A stretch of DNA of 64,000 bases. It comes from Stutzerimonas stutzeri. Lineage in GTDB: Bacteria; Pseudomonadota; Gammaproteobacteria; Pseudomonadales; Pseudomonadaceae. Made by a program: the position numbers and the translations under genes. A model generated the notes under the pieces. The model did not search any database. It saw only the letters and a program-made list of their open reading frames with translations, and was not told the DNA's origin. Shown piece after piece: positions 46,451 through 56,295 of the stretch. Positions within the stretch are counted from its first letter, which is position 1. The number at the start of each line of letters is the position of its first letter. The stretch is from NCBI RefSeq assembly GCF_024448935.1, contig NZ_JAMOIE010000018.1:1-64000 (forward strand), written 5' to 3'.

Positions 46451-48898
46451 CTAGCGAACCATGCCTTCGGTTAGCTCCAACGGCTCCTTGTCGAAATCAT
46501 CCACGCTGATGACCTTGCGGCGCGCCGCCTCTGCAGCGGTGAGCTGCTGCGCTTCGGCGGCATCCAATACGCCAGCGGCGAGGGCTGCGCTGATCGGATC
46601 CTCGCCTGCAGTGGGCTTGAAATCGCCCGCCTTGAGCGCTTTGTGCAGCTTCTTCTGCAGTGGCTGGGCGGCCGCCAGGGTGTCGAACGCGTCTCGCAGC
46701 GCACCCAAGGCTTCGTCCTGACCATGTGGGCGGTAGACGCCCTCCAGGATCTGCTCCAAGGCGGGGTCGCCTTCCGGACGCCCGAGAATGCCGGCGACTT
46801 CCGTATCCAGCAAATCTGACGGTCCCTTGTGGCGAGCGCCAAAGGGAAACACCAATACCTTCAATAGGCCACCGAGCAGGCGGTTGGGGAAGTTGGCCAG
46901 CGTGTCGGCGAGGGCTTGCTCGGCTTTGTACAGGCAGTCTTCCAGCGCCCAGCGCAGTAGCGGCGCTTGCTCGGCCGGATGACCAAGGTCGTGGTAGCGC
47001 TTGAGCGCTGCCGACGCCAGATACAGGTGGCTGAGCACATCACCCAGGCGCGCCGAGAGCCGTTCACGGCGCTTGAGCTCGCCGCCGAGCAACATCATGG
47101 ACAGGTCGGCGAGCATCGCGAATGCCGCTGCAATCCGGTCCAGGGATCGGAAATACGGTCGGGTCAGTTGGTTGCCCGGCGCCTTCCCGAACAGTCCGAA
47201 GGTCAGACCCAGTACCAGCGTGCTAGCCGTGTTGCTGACGGCGAAGCCGATATGCTGCATCAGCAGCGTATCGAACTTCTTGATGGCGGCATCGCGGTCA
47301 GGCTCATGGACCAGTTCCATTTCGCGAAGCACGAATGGATGGCAGCGGATTGCGCCTTGGCCGAAGATCATCAGGTTGCGCGAGAGAATGTTCGCGCCTT
47401 CGACCGTGATCGAAATGGGCGCCGACAACCACATGCGGCCGAGGTAGTTGTTCGGTCCCATGATGATGCCCTTGCCGCCGTGGATATCCATGGCATCGGT
47501 GATGCACTCGCGGCCGCGCTCGGTGAGGTGATATTTGAGGATGGCCGAAAGCACCGACGGCTTTTCCCCCAGGTCGACCGCGTTGGCGGTCAGAATCCGC
47601 GCGCTGTCCATCAACCAGGCGTTGCCGCCGATTCGCGCAAGCGGTTCCTGGATACCTTCGAATGCCGACAGCGGTACGTTGAATTGCTCGCGGATCTGCG
47701 CGTATCGCCCGCTGACGTAGCTGCAGGTCTTGGCCGCACTGGCACCGGTAGCCGGTAGTGAGATCGAACGCCCGACCGAGAGGCAGTTCATCAGCATCAT
47801 CCAGCCTTTGCCGATCATGTCGCGCCCGCCAATGATCGCGTCCAGGGGCACGAACACATCTTTACCCCAGTTCGGGCCGTTCATGAACGCCGCGCCCAGG
47901 GGCAGGTGACGGCGGCCGATCTCGACGCCAGCCGTATCGGTCGGAATCAGCGCCAGACTGATGCCCAGTTCTTCCTCGTCCCCTAGCAGGTGCTCCGGGT
48001 CGTAAGTCTTGAAGGCGACACCGAGTAGCGTGGCGACCGGGCCGAGGGTGATGTAGCGCTTCTCCCAGTTCAGACGCAGCCCGAGCACCTCTTCGCCTTT
48101 CCATTGGCCGCGGCAGATCACGCCACTGTCGTTCATTGCGCCGGCGTCGGAGCCGGCATAGGGTCCGGTCAGGGCGAAGCAGGGAATGTCGGTGCCACTG
48201 GCCAGGCGTGGCAGGTAATGGTTGCGCTGCTCGTCGGTGCCGTAGTGCATCAACAGCTCGGCCGGGCCGAGGGAGTTGGGCACCATCACGGTGGTCGCCA
48301 GGTCGCCGCTGCGGGTGGCCAGCTTCATGACGATCTGTGAGTGGGCGTAGGCGGAAAAGCCTTTGCCGCCGTATTCCTTGGGAATGATGAGCGCAAAGAA
48401 GCCTTCTGCCTTGATGTAATCCCACGCTTCCTGAGGGAGGTCCATGCGCTGGCCGATCTCCCAGTCGCTGACCATGGCGCACAGGGTTTCCGTCGGGCCA
48501 TCGACAAAGGCTTGTTCTTCTTCGGTAAGCACGGCCTTTGGATAGCCCAGCAGCACGTCCCAATCCGGTTTGCCGCTGAACAGCTGTCCGTCCCACCAGA
48601 CCGTGCCAGCGTCAATGGCATCACGCTCGGTGTCGGAGATAGGCGGCAGGACCTTTTTGAACCAGTCGAACATGGGGCCGCTGAAATACTTGATGCGCAG
48701 ATCGGCCACCAGTAAAGGCACCGCGACGGCAATCAGCACCAGCCAGAGGATGACCATCAGCCAGGCCGGCGTCTCCTCGGCCGCGCCCATAAGAACCAGA
48801 TAAGCCGCAACGATAGCCAGCGCGGGGACGGGGGAAACCCGTAAGTGAGCAATCACGGCGATGCCGATGAGTAACACGAGCAGCCAGAGCAGGGTCAT
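46451..48898 (-). CDS. fadE: Long-chain acyl-CoA dehydrogenase FadE
   Basis: An 815-residue protein, the size of E. coli FadE. Two hydrophobic segments at the N-terminus (MTLLWLLVLLIGIAVIAHLR and LMVILWLVLIAVAVPLLVA) tether it to the inner membrane. The ACAD core has FFALIIPKEYGGKGFSAYAH, FALTGPYAGSDAGAMNDSG and DAMDIHGGKGIIMGPNNYLG, then SITVEGANILSRNLMIFGQG with the family catalytic segment. A 300-residue C-terminal helical extension (DUF1974-like) completes it. It does the first oxidation of fatty-acyl-CoA. AAGGA at 7 bases fixes the ATG at 48898. Confidence 0.93.
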   Translation of the reverse strand: MTLLWLLVLLIGIAVIAHLRVSPVPALAIVAAYLVLMGAAEETPAWLMVILWLVLIAVAVPLLVADLRIKYFSGPMFDWFKKVLPPISDTERDAIDAGTVWWDGQLFSGKPDWDVLLGYPKAVLTEEEQAFVDGPTETLCAMVSDWEIGQRMDLPQEAWDYIKAEGFFALIIPKEYGGKGFSAYAHSQIVMKLATRSGDLATTVMVPNSLGPAELLMHYGTDEQRNHYLPRLASGTDIPCFALTGPYAGSDAGAMNDSGVICRGQWKGEEVLGLRLNWEKRYITLGPVATLLGVAFKTYDPEHLLGDEEELGISLALIPTDTAGVEIGRRHLPLGAAFMNGPNWGKDVFVPLDAIIGGRDMIGKGWMMLMNCLSVGRSISLPATGASAAKTCSYVSGRYAQIREQFNVPLSAFEGIQEPLARIGGNAWLMDSARILTANAVDLGEKPSVLSAILKYHLTERGRECITDAMDIHGGKGIIMGPNNYLGRMWLSAPISITVEGANILSRNLMIFGQGAIRCHPFVLREMELVHEPDRDAAIKKFDTLLMQHIGFAVSNTASTLVLGLTFGLFGKAPGNQLTRPYFRSLDRIAAAFAMLADLSMMLLGGELKRRERLSARLGDVLSHLYLASAALKRYHDLGHPAEQAPLLRWALEDCLYKAEQALADTLANFPNRLLGGLLKVLVFPFGARHKGPSDLLDTEVAGILGRPEGDPALEQILEGVYRPHGQDEALGALRDAFDTLAAAQPLQKKLHKALKAGDFKPTAGEDPISAALAAGVLDAAEAQQLTAAEAARRKVISVDDFDKEPLELTEGMVR

Positions 48899-49099
48899 GT
48901 GGTTTTCCTTGTTAGTCGAATGGCGTCCTTCTTGAGCATAGGCTTTCGAGGAGTGCAGGGTGAAGGGACAGGACGACGCGTTTGGTTTCAGATAGTGACC
49001 GGAGCGGGGATAGTGAGTTCTGGAATGACTTTCTCCAGGCGCAGTGAAACTGTGGGGGCGATCGCTCCTAACGCGCGTCACCGCTGCGGCCAGGGTCCT

Positions 49100-49154
49100 G
49101 TAGGGCCGAATTTATCGGCCGCAGGTTGCGACGGCCGAACGCGTTCGGCCCTAC
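49100..49154. repeat. REP-type pair (GTAGGGCCGAA...TTCGGCCCTAC)
   Basis: GTAGGGCCGAA (49100-49110) is the reverse complement of TTCGGCCCTAC (49144-49154), with internal CGGCC/GGCCG dyads. It belongs to the same family as the units at 23892-23970. It fills part of the 410-base fadE/ABC gap; the rest holds the promoter below and no gene. Confidence 0.65.
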
Positions 49155-49244
49155 AGCTCCAATCCCAAAGAGTAGGCCTCGTCGCGACCGTGGCGAAACG
49201 GGAATAGGTCGTTGGGCTGCGGCTGCCATCAGGCGGCAGCGCGG

Positions 49245-49273
49245 TTGCAATTGCTTCACCGCGCCCTTATCTA
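49245..49273 (+). promoter_or_regulatory. Sigma-70 promoter of the ABC-2 operon
   Basis: TTGCAA (49245-49250), 17-base spacer, TATCTA (49268-49273). Transcription would start about 28 bases before the ATG at 49309. Confidence 0.5.
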
Positions 49274-49308
49274 TTCTGAATCTTTCTCCGCGTTGTGTGC
49301 ATTCTTAT

Positions 49309-50241
49309 ATGAGTACTGCTCTGTCCATCCGGCAGTTGACCAAGGTTTACGGAAACGGCTTCGAGGCGCTCAAGGGTATTGATCTGGATGTGGCTGAAGG
49401 CGATTTTTTTGCCTTGCTGGGCCCCAACGGGGCTGGCAAGTCCACCACCATCGGCATTCTTTCGACGCTGGTGAACAAGACCGGCGGCACGGTCAATGTG
49501 TTCGGCCACGACCTTGACCGCGACCCATCCGGGCTCAAGCGTTGCTTGGGTGTGGTGCCACAGGAATTCAACTTCAACCAGTTCGAGAAGGCTTTCGACA
49601 TTCTCGTCACCCAGGCCGGTTACTACGGCATTCCCGCAAAGGTCGCCAAGGAGCGCGCCGAGCAGTACCTCAACCAGCTGGGGCTGTGGGACAAGCGCGA
49701 TGTGTCATCGCGCATGCTGTCTGGCGGTATGAAGCGGCGGCTGATGATTGCCCGCGCGCTGATTCACCGACCGCAGCTGCTGATTCTCGACGAGCCGACC
49801 GCGGGTGTTGACATCGAGCTGCGCCGCTCGATGTGGTCGTTCCTCACCGAACTGAACCGTGAAGGCATCACCATCATCCTCACCACCCATTATCTGGAAG
49901 AGGCCGAGCAGCTGTGCCGCAACATCGGCATCATCGACCATGGAAAGATCGTCAAGAACACCAGCATGCGAGAACTGTTAAAACAGCTGCATGTCGAGAC
50001 CTTCCTGCTGGACCTGAAGGAATCGCAACTGGTGCCGCCGGAGCTGGGCGCCTACCCGGCGCGTCTGGTCGACCACCACACCCTGGAGGTACAGGTGGAC
50101 AAGAGCCAGGGCGTGACCGATCTGTTCCGCCTGCTTTCAGCGCAGGGCATCGAAGTGCTGAGCTTGCGCAACAAGACCAACCGGCTGGAAGAACTTTTCG
50201 TTTCGATGGTGGAAAACAACCTGCCGAAGGTGGCCAAATGA
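49309..50241 (+). CDS. ABC-2 type transporter, ATP-binding protein
   Basis: A 310-residue ATPase of the drug/polyketide-type exporter class (YadG-like). Walker A LLGPNGAGKSTTIGILSTLV (about residues 36-55), Q-loop GVVPQEFNFNQFE, signature MLSGGMKRRLMIARALI (about 137-153), Walker B LLILDEPTAGVDIELRR and H-loop LTTHYLEEAEQL are all present. The C-terminal 85 residues form the usual DUF4162-like extension. It overlaps the permease gene by 4 bases. Export substrate unknown. Confidence 0.92.
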   Translation: MSTALSIRQLTKVYGNGFEALKGIDLDVAEGDFFALLGPNGAGKSTTIGILSTLVNKTGGTVNVFGHDLDRDPSGLKRCLGVVPQEFNFNQFEKAFDILVTQAGYYGIPAKVAKERAEQYLNQLGLWDKRDVSSRMLSGGMKRRLMIARALIHRPQLLILDEPTAGVDIELRRSMWSFLTELNREGITIILTTHYLEEAEQLCRNIGIIDHGKIVKNTSMRELLKQLHVETFLLDLKESQLVPPELGAYPARLVDHHTLEVQVDKSQGVTDLFRLLSAQGIEVLSLRNKTNRLEELFVSMVENNLPKVAK

Positions 50242-51017
50242 ACGCGGAATTTCGGCCCAACCTGGTCGCGTTGCAGACTATTGTTCATCGCGAGATCCGC
50301 CGCTACACACGCATCTGGCCGCAGACATTGCTGCCCCCGGCGATCACCATGGTCCTGTACTTCGTCATCTTTGGAAATCTCATCGGCGCGCGGATCGGCG
50401 AAATGGGTGGCTTCACGTACATGGAGTACATCGTGCCAGGGCTGATCATGATGTCGGTGATCACCAACTCTTATAGCAACGTGGTTTCCAGCTTCTTCAG
50501 CAGCAAGTTCCAGCGATCCATCGAAGAGCTGCTGGTTTCGCCAGTGTCGCCTCACGTGATTCTGATCGGCTTCGCCCTCGGCGGTATTACCCGCGGGCTA
50601 GCGGTTGCGTTGATCGTGACGCTGCTGTCGATGTTCTTCACCGATCTGCAGGTGCATCACCTCGGCGTCACGCTGCTCGTGATTACGCTGACCTCGACGA
50701 TTTTCGCGCTCGGTGGCTTCATCAATGCGGTGTTCGCACGCAACTTCGATGACATTTCGATCATTCCAACCTTCGTGCTGACTCCGCTGACCTATCTGGG
50801 CGGCGTGTTCTATTCGATCAACCTGCTGTCGCCGTTCTGGCAGACGCTGTCGCTGGCCAACCCCATCCTGCACATGGTCAACGCGTTCCGTTACGGCATC
50901 CTGGGCGTCTCGGATATCCGTATCGGCATCGCCATCAGTTTCATGGCGGTGGCGGCAGTATGCATGTACCTGTGGTGCATTCACTTGCTCAAGAGCGGCC
51001 GAGGCATGCGCCAGTAG
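50238..51017 (+). CDS. ABC-2 type transporter permease
   Basis: A 259-residue inner-membrane permease (YadH-like) with six predicted helices; PQTLLPPAITMVLYFVIFGN is helix 1, and TPLTYLGGVFYSINLLSPFW contains the conserved ABC-2 P-x-x-Y-L-x-G-x-x-Y/F motif near the end. The pair with the ATPase is complete. The ATG sits in AAATGA at the ATPase stop, so translation is coupled. queF follows after 105 bases. Confidence 0.92.
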   Translation: MNAEFRPNLVALQTIVHREIRRYTRIWPQTLLPPAITMVLYFVIFGNLIGARIGEMGGFTYMEYIVPGLIMMSVITNSYSNVVSSFFSSKFQRSIEELLVSPVSPHVILIGFALGGITRGLAVALIVTLLSMFFTDLQVHHLGVTLLVITLTSTIFALGGFINAVFARNFDDISIIPTFVLTPLTYLGGVFYSINLLSPFWQTLSLANPILHMVNAFRYGILGVSDIRIGIAISFMAVAAVCMYLWCIHLLKSGRGMRQ

Positions 51018-51122
51018 TTTTAGGTCAAGCGGCTGACCGTTCGGGAGCAAACGGCGGCCGGGCCATGGTAAACCGGGCGGGAACCGCTACACTTGCGGTC
51101 GTTTTTCGTACAGGTTCCCGTC

Positions 51123-51953
51123 ATGCAGCACCCCGCCGAACTGTCCCCGCTGGGTAAATCCAGCGCCTATGTTGCGACCTACAGTCCTGAGCAACTCTTT
51201 CCTATCCCCCGCGCACCGAAGTGGGCCGAGCTGGGGCTGACTGCCGACACCTTGCCCTATTGCGGCGTCGATATCTGGAATTGCTACGAGCTGTCCTGGC
51301 TGCTGCCGTCCGGCAAGCCGGTGGTGGCCATCGGTGAATTCAGCATTCCGGCGGACTCGCCCAACATCATCGAATCCAAGTCCTTCAAGCTCTATCTGAA
51401 CTCACTGAACCAGTCGGTATTCGAGAGCCGCCAGGCGCTCGTCGAAATAATGGTCAGGGATCTGTCCGCTGCGGCCGGCAAGCCTGTTGGCGTTCGCCTG
51501 CGGACGCTGGACGAAGTCGCTGAAGAGGGGATTGCAGCGCTAGACGGGATTTGTATCGATGATCTGGATGTCACCCTCGAAGACTATGATTCACCGCGCC
51601 CCGAGCTACTACGCAGCGACTCTGGGCGTCAGGTCGAAGAGTGCGTCTACAGTCACCTGCTGAAATCCAACTGCCCCGTCACCGGGCAACCGGACTGGGG
51701 CACAGTGGTGATCGAATATCGGGGCGCCGCGCTGGCCCATGGCAGCCTGCTCGCCTATCTGGTGAGCTTTCGCCAACATGCGGACTTTCATGAACAGTGC
51801 GTTGAGCGGATCTTCCTCGACTTGCAGCGCGTGCTGACACCTGATCGATTGAGCGTTCATGCACGCTATGTGCGTCGCGGCGGGCTGGATATCAATCCCT
51901 ATCGCAGCACCCACGACCTATTGCCAGCCAATGGCCGGCAGGTTCGGCAATAA
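51123..51953 (+). CDS. queF: NADPH-dependent 7-cyano-7-deazaguanine reductase QueF
   Basis: A 276-residue long-form (two-module, YqcD-type) QueF. The first module has [38 protein letters not shown] (about residues 81-99) is the substrate-binding E-S-K-S-x-K-L-Y motif. The second module has the catalytic Cys in [20 protein letters not shown] (about 180-199) and [10 protein letters not shown]. It reduces preQ0 to preQ1 for tRNA queuosine. The Met at 51123 is the family start; no preQ1 riboswitch is visible upstream. Confidence 0.94.
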   Translation: MQHPAELSPLGKSSAYVATYSPEQLFPIPRAPKWAELGLTADTLPYCGVDIWNCYELSWLLPSGKPVVAIGEFSIPADSPNIIESKSFKLYLNSLNQSVFESRQALVEIMVRDLSAAAGKPVGVRLRTLDEVAEEGIAALDGICIDDLDVTLEDYDSPRPELLRSDSGRQVEECVYSHLLKSNCPVTGQPDWGTVVIEYRGAALAHGSLLAYLVSFRQHADFHEQCVERIFLDLQRVLTPDRLSVHARYVRRGGLDINPYRSTHDLLPANGRQVRQ

Positions 51954-52011
51954 ACGCTGTGGTCGCAGAGCGTGGACCCATCCACGCTCTGCTGGCTCGA
52001 GCAGATTGCGC

Positions 52012-52281
52012 TCAGATGCCCATGTTCGCCAATGTTTGCATGATGTTGCGCAGCGTCATTGCCGTATTGGGGTGGCTGACTTCGAAACGCTCGACCGCCA
52101 GGTTGACGCCATCGACCAGTGAATCGTTCTGATGATCGACTATGCCCTGGTTGGCCAGGCGCAGCTCGATCTCCTGAGCAATCAGTTGCAGCGACGCGCG
52201 CTCTTCTTCCGTAAGCGGAGCGTCCGAGGCTAGCTGACTACGCAGCTCCGCAAGCTGTGACTGCAGATCATGTTCCGGCAT
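52012..52281 (-). CDS. DUF4404 family protein
   Basis: An 88-residue helical protein, MPEHDLQSQLAELRSQLASD at the start and ERFEVSHPNTAMTLRNIMQT near the end. DUF4404 proteins are small coiled proteins of unknown function. GAGGG at 9 bases before the ATG at 52281 sets the start, removing 14 residues of the longer frame. Convergent with queF, as in P. aeruginosa (from memory). Confidence 0.75.
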   Translation of the reverse strand: MPEHDLQSQLAELRSQLASDAPLTEEERASLQLIAQEIELRLANQGIVDHQNDSLVDGVNLAVERFEVSHPNTAMTLRNIMQTLANMGI

Positions 52282-52399
52282 ATTTTCATCCCTCTGAGAT
52301 TTTTTTGGGGCCAGCTTCGCCAAGGCGCGATGAGATCAGATTAAACCAGCGACCCAGCCTTGTCGTTGATTTGATTGGGTGGAGTGGTGAAGTTCAGCA

Positions 52400-52799
52400 C
52401 TGCTGATCCGCATGTGTGAAACACTGGCTCAAAATCCGCGATCGCCATTGGCGCAGGGGCCAAATACCGGGCCTCAGAGGTCCGCAAGCGGTCAGGGCAA
52501 GGCTGGGTTTGCGCCAAGGCCGAGCCCTTTTGCCCTGTTTCGACGAACTGTTGTCCTCTAGGCGCAAAAGGCCAATCACCAGGCGCAGACGACCCTGGCG
52601 CGACCGCCTGGACAGGACTCCGACTGCCTTCCTTCCGGCGGCGTCCAGGGTATGCCGCTCCTGGCCGTTTCCCGGCTACGTTCCCGCACCGCCTGGTACA
52701 ACGCCCGCATCGGCTCGCTGCTCTTCAGAATCAGTTGGCCGGCATCGCGCACAATCCGCCCCGCCACCTGATATAACCGCCACCGCAGAGTCTGGACCT
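52400..52799 (-). mobile_element. Degenerate insertion-sequence remnant
   Basis: On the minus strand, QVAGRIVRDAGQLILK and RALYQAVRERSRET resemble the C-terminal end of an IS1380-like transposase, followed by DNA with many stops to about 52400. The catalytic domain is absent. The element probably mediated the fusion that left a ligase fragment directly beside it. Family assignment is by eye and weak. Confidence 0.35.
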
Positions 52800-53039
52800 G
52801 GTACCGGCGCCACTATGGGTTTTCCAGGCGAGGGTGCCGACCCGGTCCTGGAATTCCACGCCCATGGTCCTGATGGCATTGGCGACCTTTTTGACCGGGT
52901 GGAAACTTCCCCCGTAATTGGTCCGGTGAATGTGGCCTTCCACGGTTTTGGACACGATCTCCGAGTCGAGATGGAAGGTGGCTGCGTGCTCCAGTTGTGA
53001 TGGAATGAGCAGGGGTTGGTCCTGCATGAGTCCGTGCAT
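52800..53039 (-). pseudogene. N-terminal remnant of an acyl-CoA ligase (fatty-acyl type)
   Basis: About 75 residues: MHGLMQDQPLLIPSQLEHAA, SEIVSKTVEGHIHRTNY and VKKVANAIRTMGVEFQDRVG, the opening of the 540-residue COG0318-type fatty-acyl-CoA synthetases (V-E-G-x-I-H-R-x-x-Y motif). It is cut at GTLAWKTH by IS-like sequence. The following 53040-53220 stretch has no gene and contains the 5' flank of the old ligase. It is not the missing part of the fragment at 7.4 kb, which belongs to the FAA1 type. Confidence 0.7.
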
Positions 53040-53220
53040 GGTGCGTCTCCTGGCGCAGTTATGATTGGGCCTGGGTGTTGGGAAAGAGGTCAGAACAGCG
53101 TGGCCCGGAACGCAAAATCCGGGCTTCGTCTGATTCGACGATTTACGGGCAGGACCCCGATCGTCTAGTCAGTCAAAGCCCGGCTCGCCGATTGGTTGCA
53201 ACCGGAACTGGCCTGGCGGG

Positions 53221-54378
53221 TTACAGGCCGTACTGGGTGACGTCAACCTTTGAATAGACCTGGTCCCAGTACAGTTGCTGAAGCTCTTCCTGCGTCTTCA
53301 CGTCCTTGACCAGCGTCACCCAGCGGGTAAGAATCTCGCGGAATTCATTGATCATCTCGTCCGAACGCTCAAGACCGCTGTTTTCCTGGTACCGCTGGGC
53401 GATGGTTGCGATGTCGTTCTGGATGAAACTGCGGGTGGCCGCCTTGAGTTCATCTCCTGCCTGGTGAACCGTGATGCCCTCTTTCTCCTCGATCAGGGCC
53501 CGGTTTTCTTCGTGCTCTTCCACATAGAGTCGCGCAATCTTGGCAGCCAGGGCCGCGGACGCGTAGAGCACGTCCTTCCGCTGGTCAGCTGAAAGTCCCG
53601 TCCAGGCATCCGCATTCATATGGGTGGCTATGCCGCCGAAAATCCCTCCGGGAACCCCGAGGGTGACGTCGGTGGTGACCTCGATAAAATTGAAGTTGGT
53701 CAGGTCGGGCAGGTTGTGGGCGGTGCAATCCAGCACGCCCTGGCCCAGGCCCTCGTAGACCTCGTTCACCGCCATGGAAACCGGTGATGCACCCATGGCC
53801 TCCACCCAACGGGACCATTGGGGGCCGCCGCTGCGGATACGTTTGCCGCGGATCTGCTCTCGAGTGGCTACCGGCTCGTTGCAGATCAGGGTATAGGGCG
53901 TACTGCCGGAGATGCCGAGGAAGACCTGATTGTTGTTGCGATATTCCTCCTGGCACTCGGGGCAATTGTTGAACACATACTCAGAAATGGTGCCGCCGAA
54001 GGCGTAGGTCGCCTCACGGGCCGAGGTGTTGTCCAGTTCCAGCAGCATGGTCAGCTCGGTCAGCATGACGGTGCTGGGAAACTCGGTCTGGAAATAGGGG
54101 GTCAATACAGCCCCGAAATCCGCCATGCCGTCCCGCAGGCCCGGTGGGGTTTCCATAAAGCTCAGCAGGGACTGCATATACGGCTTCACCGACAGCTCAC
54201 CGCCGCTACGATCATTCAGGACATCGGAAAAGACTTCGATACTCTTGGAGCCGATAGAGTTGGGGGTGGCGCCTGAGGCAAAGCTCAATTCCCGTGCCGC
54301 CAGATTGTCGACGGCCACGAGGGAGGTAAGTACTACACCGGCCGAGAAGCCGGCGATGGGACTTTTAAGGTTGATCAT
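53221..54378 (-). CDS. TRAP transporter solute-binding protein DctP
   Basis: A 385-residue periplasmic protein of the DctP family, about 50 residues longer than average. A signal peptide spans MINLKSPIAGFSAGVVLTSL and beyond (cut near NLAARE). SFASGATPNSIGSKSIEVFS opens the mature part; EQIRGKRIRSGGPQWSRWVE (about residues 171-190) contains the substrate Arg, and NEVYEGLGQGVLDCTAHN follows. Cysteines in NNCPECQEEY are unusual. CGGAG precedes the ATG. It is followed upstream in the operon by a ligase and a second truncated DctP; no DctQ/DctM genes are present. Confidence 0.88.
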   Translation of the reverse strand: MINLKSPIAGFSAGVVLTSLVAVDNLAARELSFASGATPNSIGSKSIEVFSDVLNDRSGGELSVKPYMQSLLSFMETPPGLRDGMADFGAVLTPYFQTEFPSTVMLTELTMLLELDNTSAREATYAFGGTISEYVFNNCPECQEEYRNNNQVFLGISGSTPYTLICNEPVATREQIRGKRIRSGGPQWSRWVEAMGASPVSMAVNEVYEGLGQGVLDCTAHNLPDLTNFNFIEVTTDVTLGVPGGIFGGIATHMNADAWTGLSADQRKDVLYASAALAAKIARLYVEEHEENRALIEEKEGITVHQAGDELKAATRSFIQNDIATIAQRYQENSGLERSDEMINEFREILTRWVTLVKDVKTQEELQQLYWDQVYSKVDVTQYGL

Positions 54379-54439
54379 GGGTTACTCCGGTTTTCTTGTT
54401 GTTATCAGTAGGAGACAATTGTGTGCCGGTATCACGTCG

Positions 54440-55996
54440 TTAGCTGACTTTCCTGTTGCGGTCTGCCCAGTGTTCCTCTCGCAGCTTGTACTTGAGCAGT
54501 TTGCCAGTGGGGGACAGGGGCAGTTCGTCCCGAATGTCCAGGCTGCGGGGGACCTTGTAGTTGGCGATCAGGGTCTTGCAGTGGGCCATCAGGTCATTCA
54601 GGGTCAGGTCTTCACCCTCCTGCAGAACCACGGTGGCATGGACCCGCTCACCCCAGTCATCGTCGGGCACACCTATCACCGCGCACTGGGCTACCTGGGG
54701 TATCTGCAACACGGCTTCCTCCACCTCGGCGGAGTACACGTTCTCACCGCCGGTGACGATCATGTCCTTGATGCGGTCCACCACGTAGACAAACCCGTCA
54801 TCGTCCATGTAGCCGGCGTCACCGGTATGCATCCAGCCATTACGCAGGGCATCGGCGGTCTGCTCCGGCTTATTCCAGTAACCCTGCATAACCACCGGGC
54901 CCCGGGCTACGATTTCGCCCCGGGTGCCATGGGGCACGGGATTGTCGTCCGTATCCACAATGCGAATCTCCACCATGGGCAGAGGCTGGCCGGCGGACAT
55001 CATCTTGCCGCTCTCGAAACCTTCGTCGCTGTGCCAGTCCTTGGTAAGCATGGTCACCGTGGGGGCCAGCTCGGTCATGCCGTAGCTCTGCAGGAAGCCC
55101 GCCTGCGGCATCGCTTCCCGTGCTCGTTTGAGCAGGGTGCTGTCCATGGGTGAGGCGCCGTACATCATGTGCTGCAGACTGCTAAGGTCGTAGTTCCGGA
55201 ACTCAGGATGCGCCAGGACCATGCGCAACATGGTGGGCACCAGGAAGGTCTCGATCACCTTCTCGTTCTGTATAGCCTCCAGTACGGCTCTGGGGTCAAA
55301 CATGGGGATGATCACGTTGGTACTGTGGCGTGCGGTCGCCTGCAGAATCAGGCCGGTGCCGGCCACGTGAAAGGTGGGTGCCGCGTGGAGGGTCACCGAC
55401 TGCAGGGGCATATTGGCCACTGCCTGGGACCCCAGCCCGTTGGAAAACAGATTCATGTGGCTGAGCATCACGCCCTTGGGTTTGCCGGTGGTGCCGCCGG
55501 TATACATGACCGCCGCCAGGTCATCGTTCTTGCGCAGGGCGTCCTCGGTTTCCTCGCTGTCCCGGATCAGTGCCTCGAAGTTCTGGCTACCTTCCGGAGC
55601 TTCCTGATCCCCGGCGAAAATCACCGTGCGCAGGGATTTCGATCCTTCCCTCAGCGGGCCGATCATGGGGCTGAAGGCATCGTCCACGATCAGGAAGCTG
55701 CTCTCGCAGTCGTCGAGGGAGTAGATGATCTCCGCCGGGCTCCAGCGGATGTTCACCGGGTTAATAACGCCTCCGGCCCAGAAAGTGGCGTAGATGGATT
55801 CGGCGTAGCGGTCCGAGTTCAGGCTCAGGATCGCCACCCGGTCGCCGGTCTTCAGGCCCAGCGTCTTAAGCCCCGCCGCCAGCCGGGCAACGCGGGATAC
55901 AAATTCGCGGTAACTTTGGCGGCGGTCGCCGTACACGGTTGCGGTCCTGCCGGGGGCTTCCTGAAGGGCCTTGTGCAAAGGTTGAGTCAGGTACAT
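54440..55996 (-). CDS. Acyl-CoA ligase (AMP-binding)
   Basis: A 518-residue adenylate-forming ligase. P-loop AVMYTGGTTGKPKGVMLSHM (about residues 164-183), A5 QSYGMTELAPT, hinge TGDAGYMDDDGFVYVVDRIKD (listed in part; about 394-414) and the C-terminal lysine in ELPLSPTGKLLKYKL are intact. It activates an acid imported perhaps by the neighbouring TRAP system; the acid is unknown. AAGGAG lies 9 bases before the ATG. It sits between two DctP-type genes on the same strand. Confidence 0.9.
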   Translation of the reverse strand: MYLTQPLHKALQEAPGRTATVYGDRRQSYREFVSRVARLAAGLKTLGLKTGDRVAILSLNSDRYAESIYATFWAGGVINPVNIRWSPAEIIYSLDDCESSFLIVDDAFSPMIGPLREGSKSLRTVIFAGDQEAPEGSQNFEALIRDSEETEDALRKNDDLAAVMYTGGTTGKPKGVMLSHMNLFSNGLGSQAVANMPLQSVTLHAAPTFHVAGTGLILQATARHSTNVIIPMFDPRAVLEAIQNEKVIETFLVPTMLRMVLAHPEFRNYDLSSLQHMMYGASPMDSTLLKRAREAMPQAGFLQSYGMTELAPTVTMLTKDWHSDEGFESGKMMSAGQPLPMVEIRIVDTDDNPVPHGTRGEIVARGPVVMQGYWNKPEQTADALRNGWMHTGDAGYMDDDGFVYVVDRIKDMIVTGGENVYSAEVEEAVLQIPQVAQCAVIGVPDDDWGERVHATVVLQEGEDLTLNDLMAHCKTLIANYKVPRSLDIRDELPLSPTGKLLKYKLREEHWADRNRKVS

Positions 55997-56028
55997 TGGC
56001 TGAATCTCCTTATCTTGTTTTTGTTCGA

Positions 56029-56235
56029 TTAAAGGCCATAGTTCTCAACGTCCACCGTGGAGTAGACCTGATCCCAGTAGAGCTTCGTCAGGTCTTCCTC
56101 GAATTCCACCGCGTCCACCAGTTGTGTCCAGCGCTCGAGGATGGGGCGAAATGTCGCGAGCATTTCCTCAACGTCTTCGATGCCGTAGCGTTCGCGGTAA
56201 CTCTCGAGGCTCTTGCAAAACACCCCGGCGCCAGT
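56029..56235 (-). pseudogene. C-terminal remnant of a second DctP protein
   Basis: About 68 residues ending VEFEEDLTKLYWDQVYSTVD and VENYGL, matching the end of the full DctP at 53221 (YWDQVYSKVD, TQYGL). Everything before FCKSLESYRERYG is missing; the break is beside an IS remnant. It could be the other end of the N-terminal piece at 4.7 kb, but both would need a common ancestor to prove it. Confidence 0.75.
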
Positions 56236-56295
56236 GAATTTCTGCCTGCTCGCAACGGCGCAAAAAGAGTGGAGCGGGTATCGTCATCGAAGGCA

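Noticed and set aside
49914-51017. A 367-residue permease starting inside the ATPase gene
   Set aside because: The first part is an antiphase reading of the ATPase; the true ATG at 50238 overlaps the ATPase stop.
51018-51122. preQ1 riboswitch upstream of queF
   Set aside because: No small H-type pseudoknot pattern (C-rich stem with A-rich tail next to the ribosome site) could be found.
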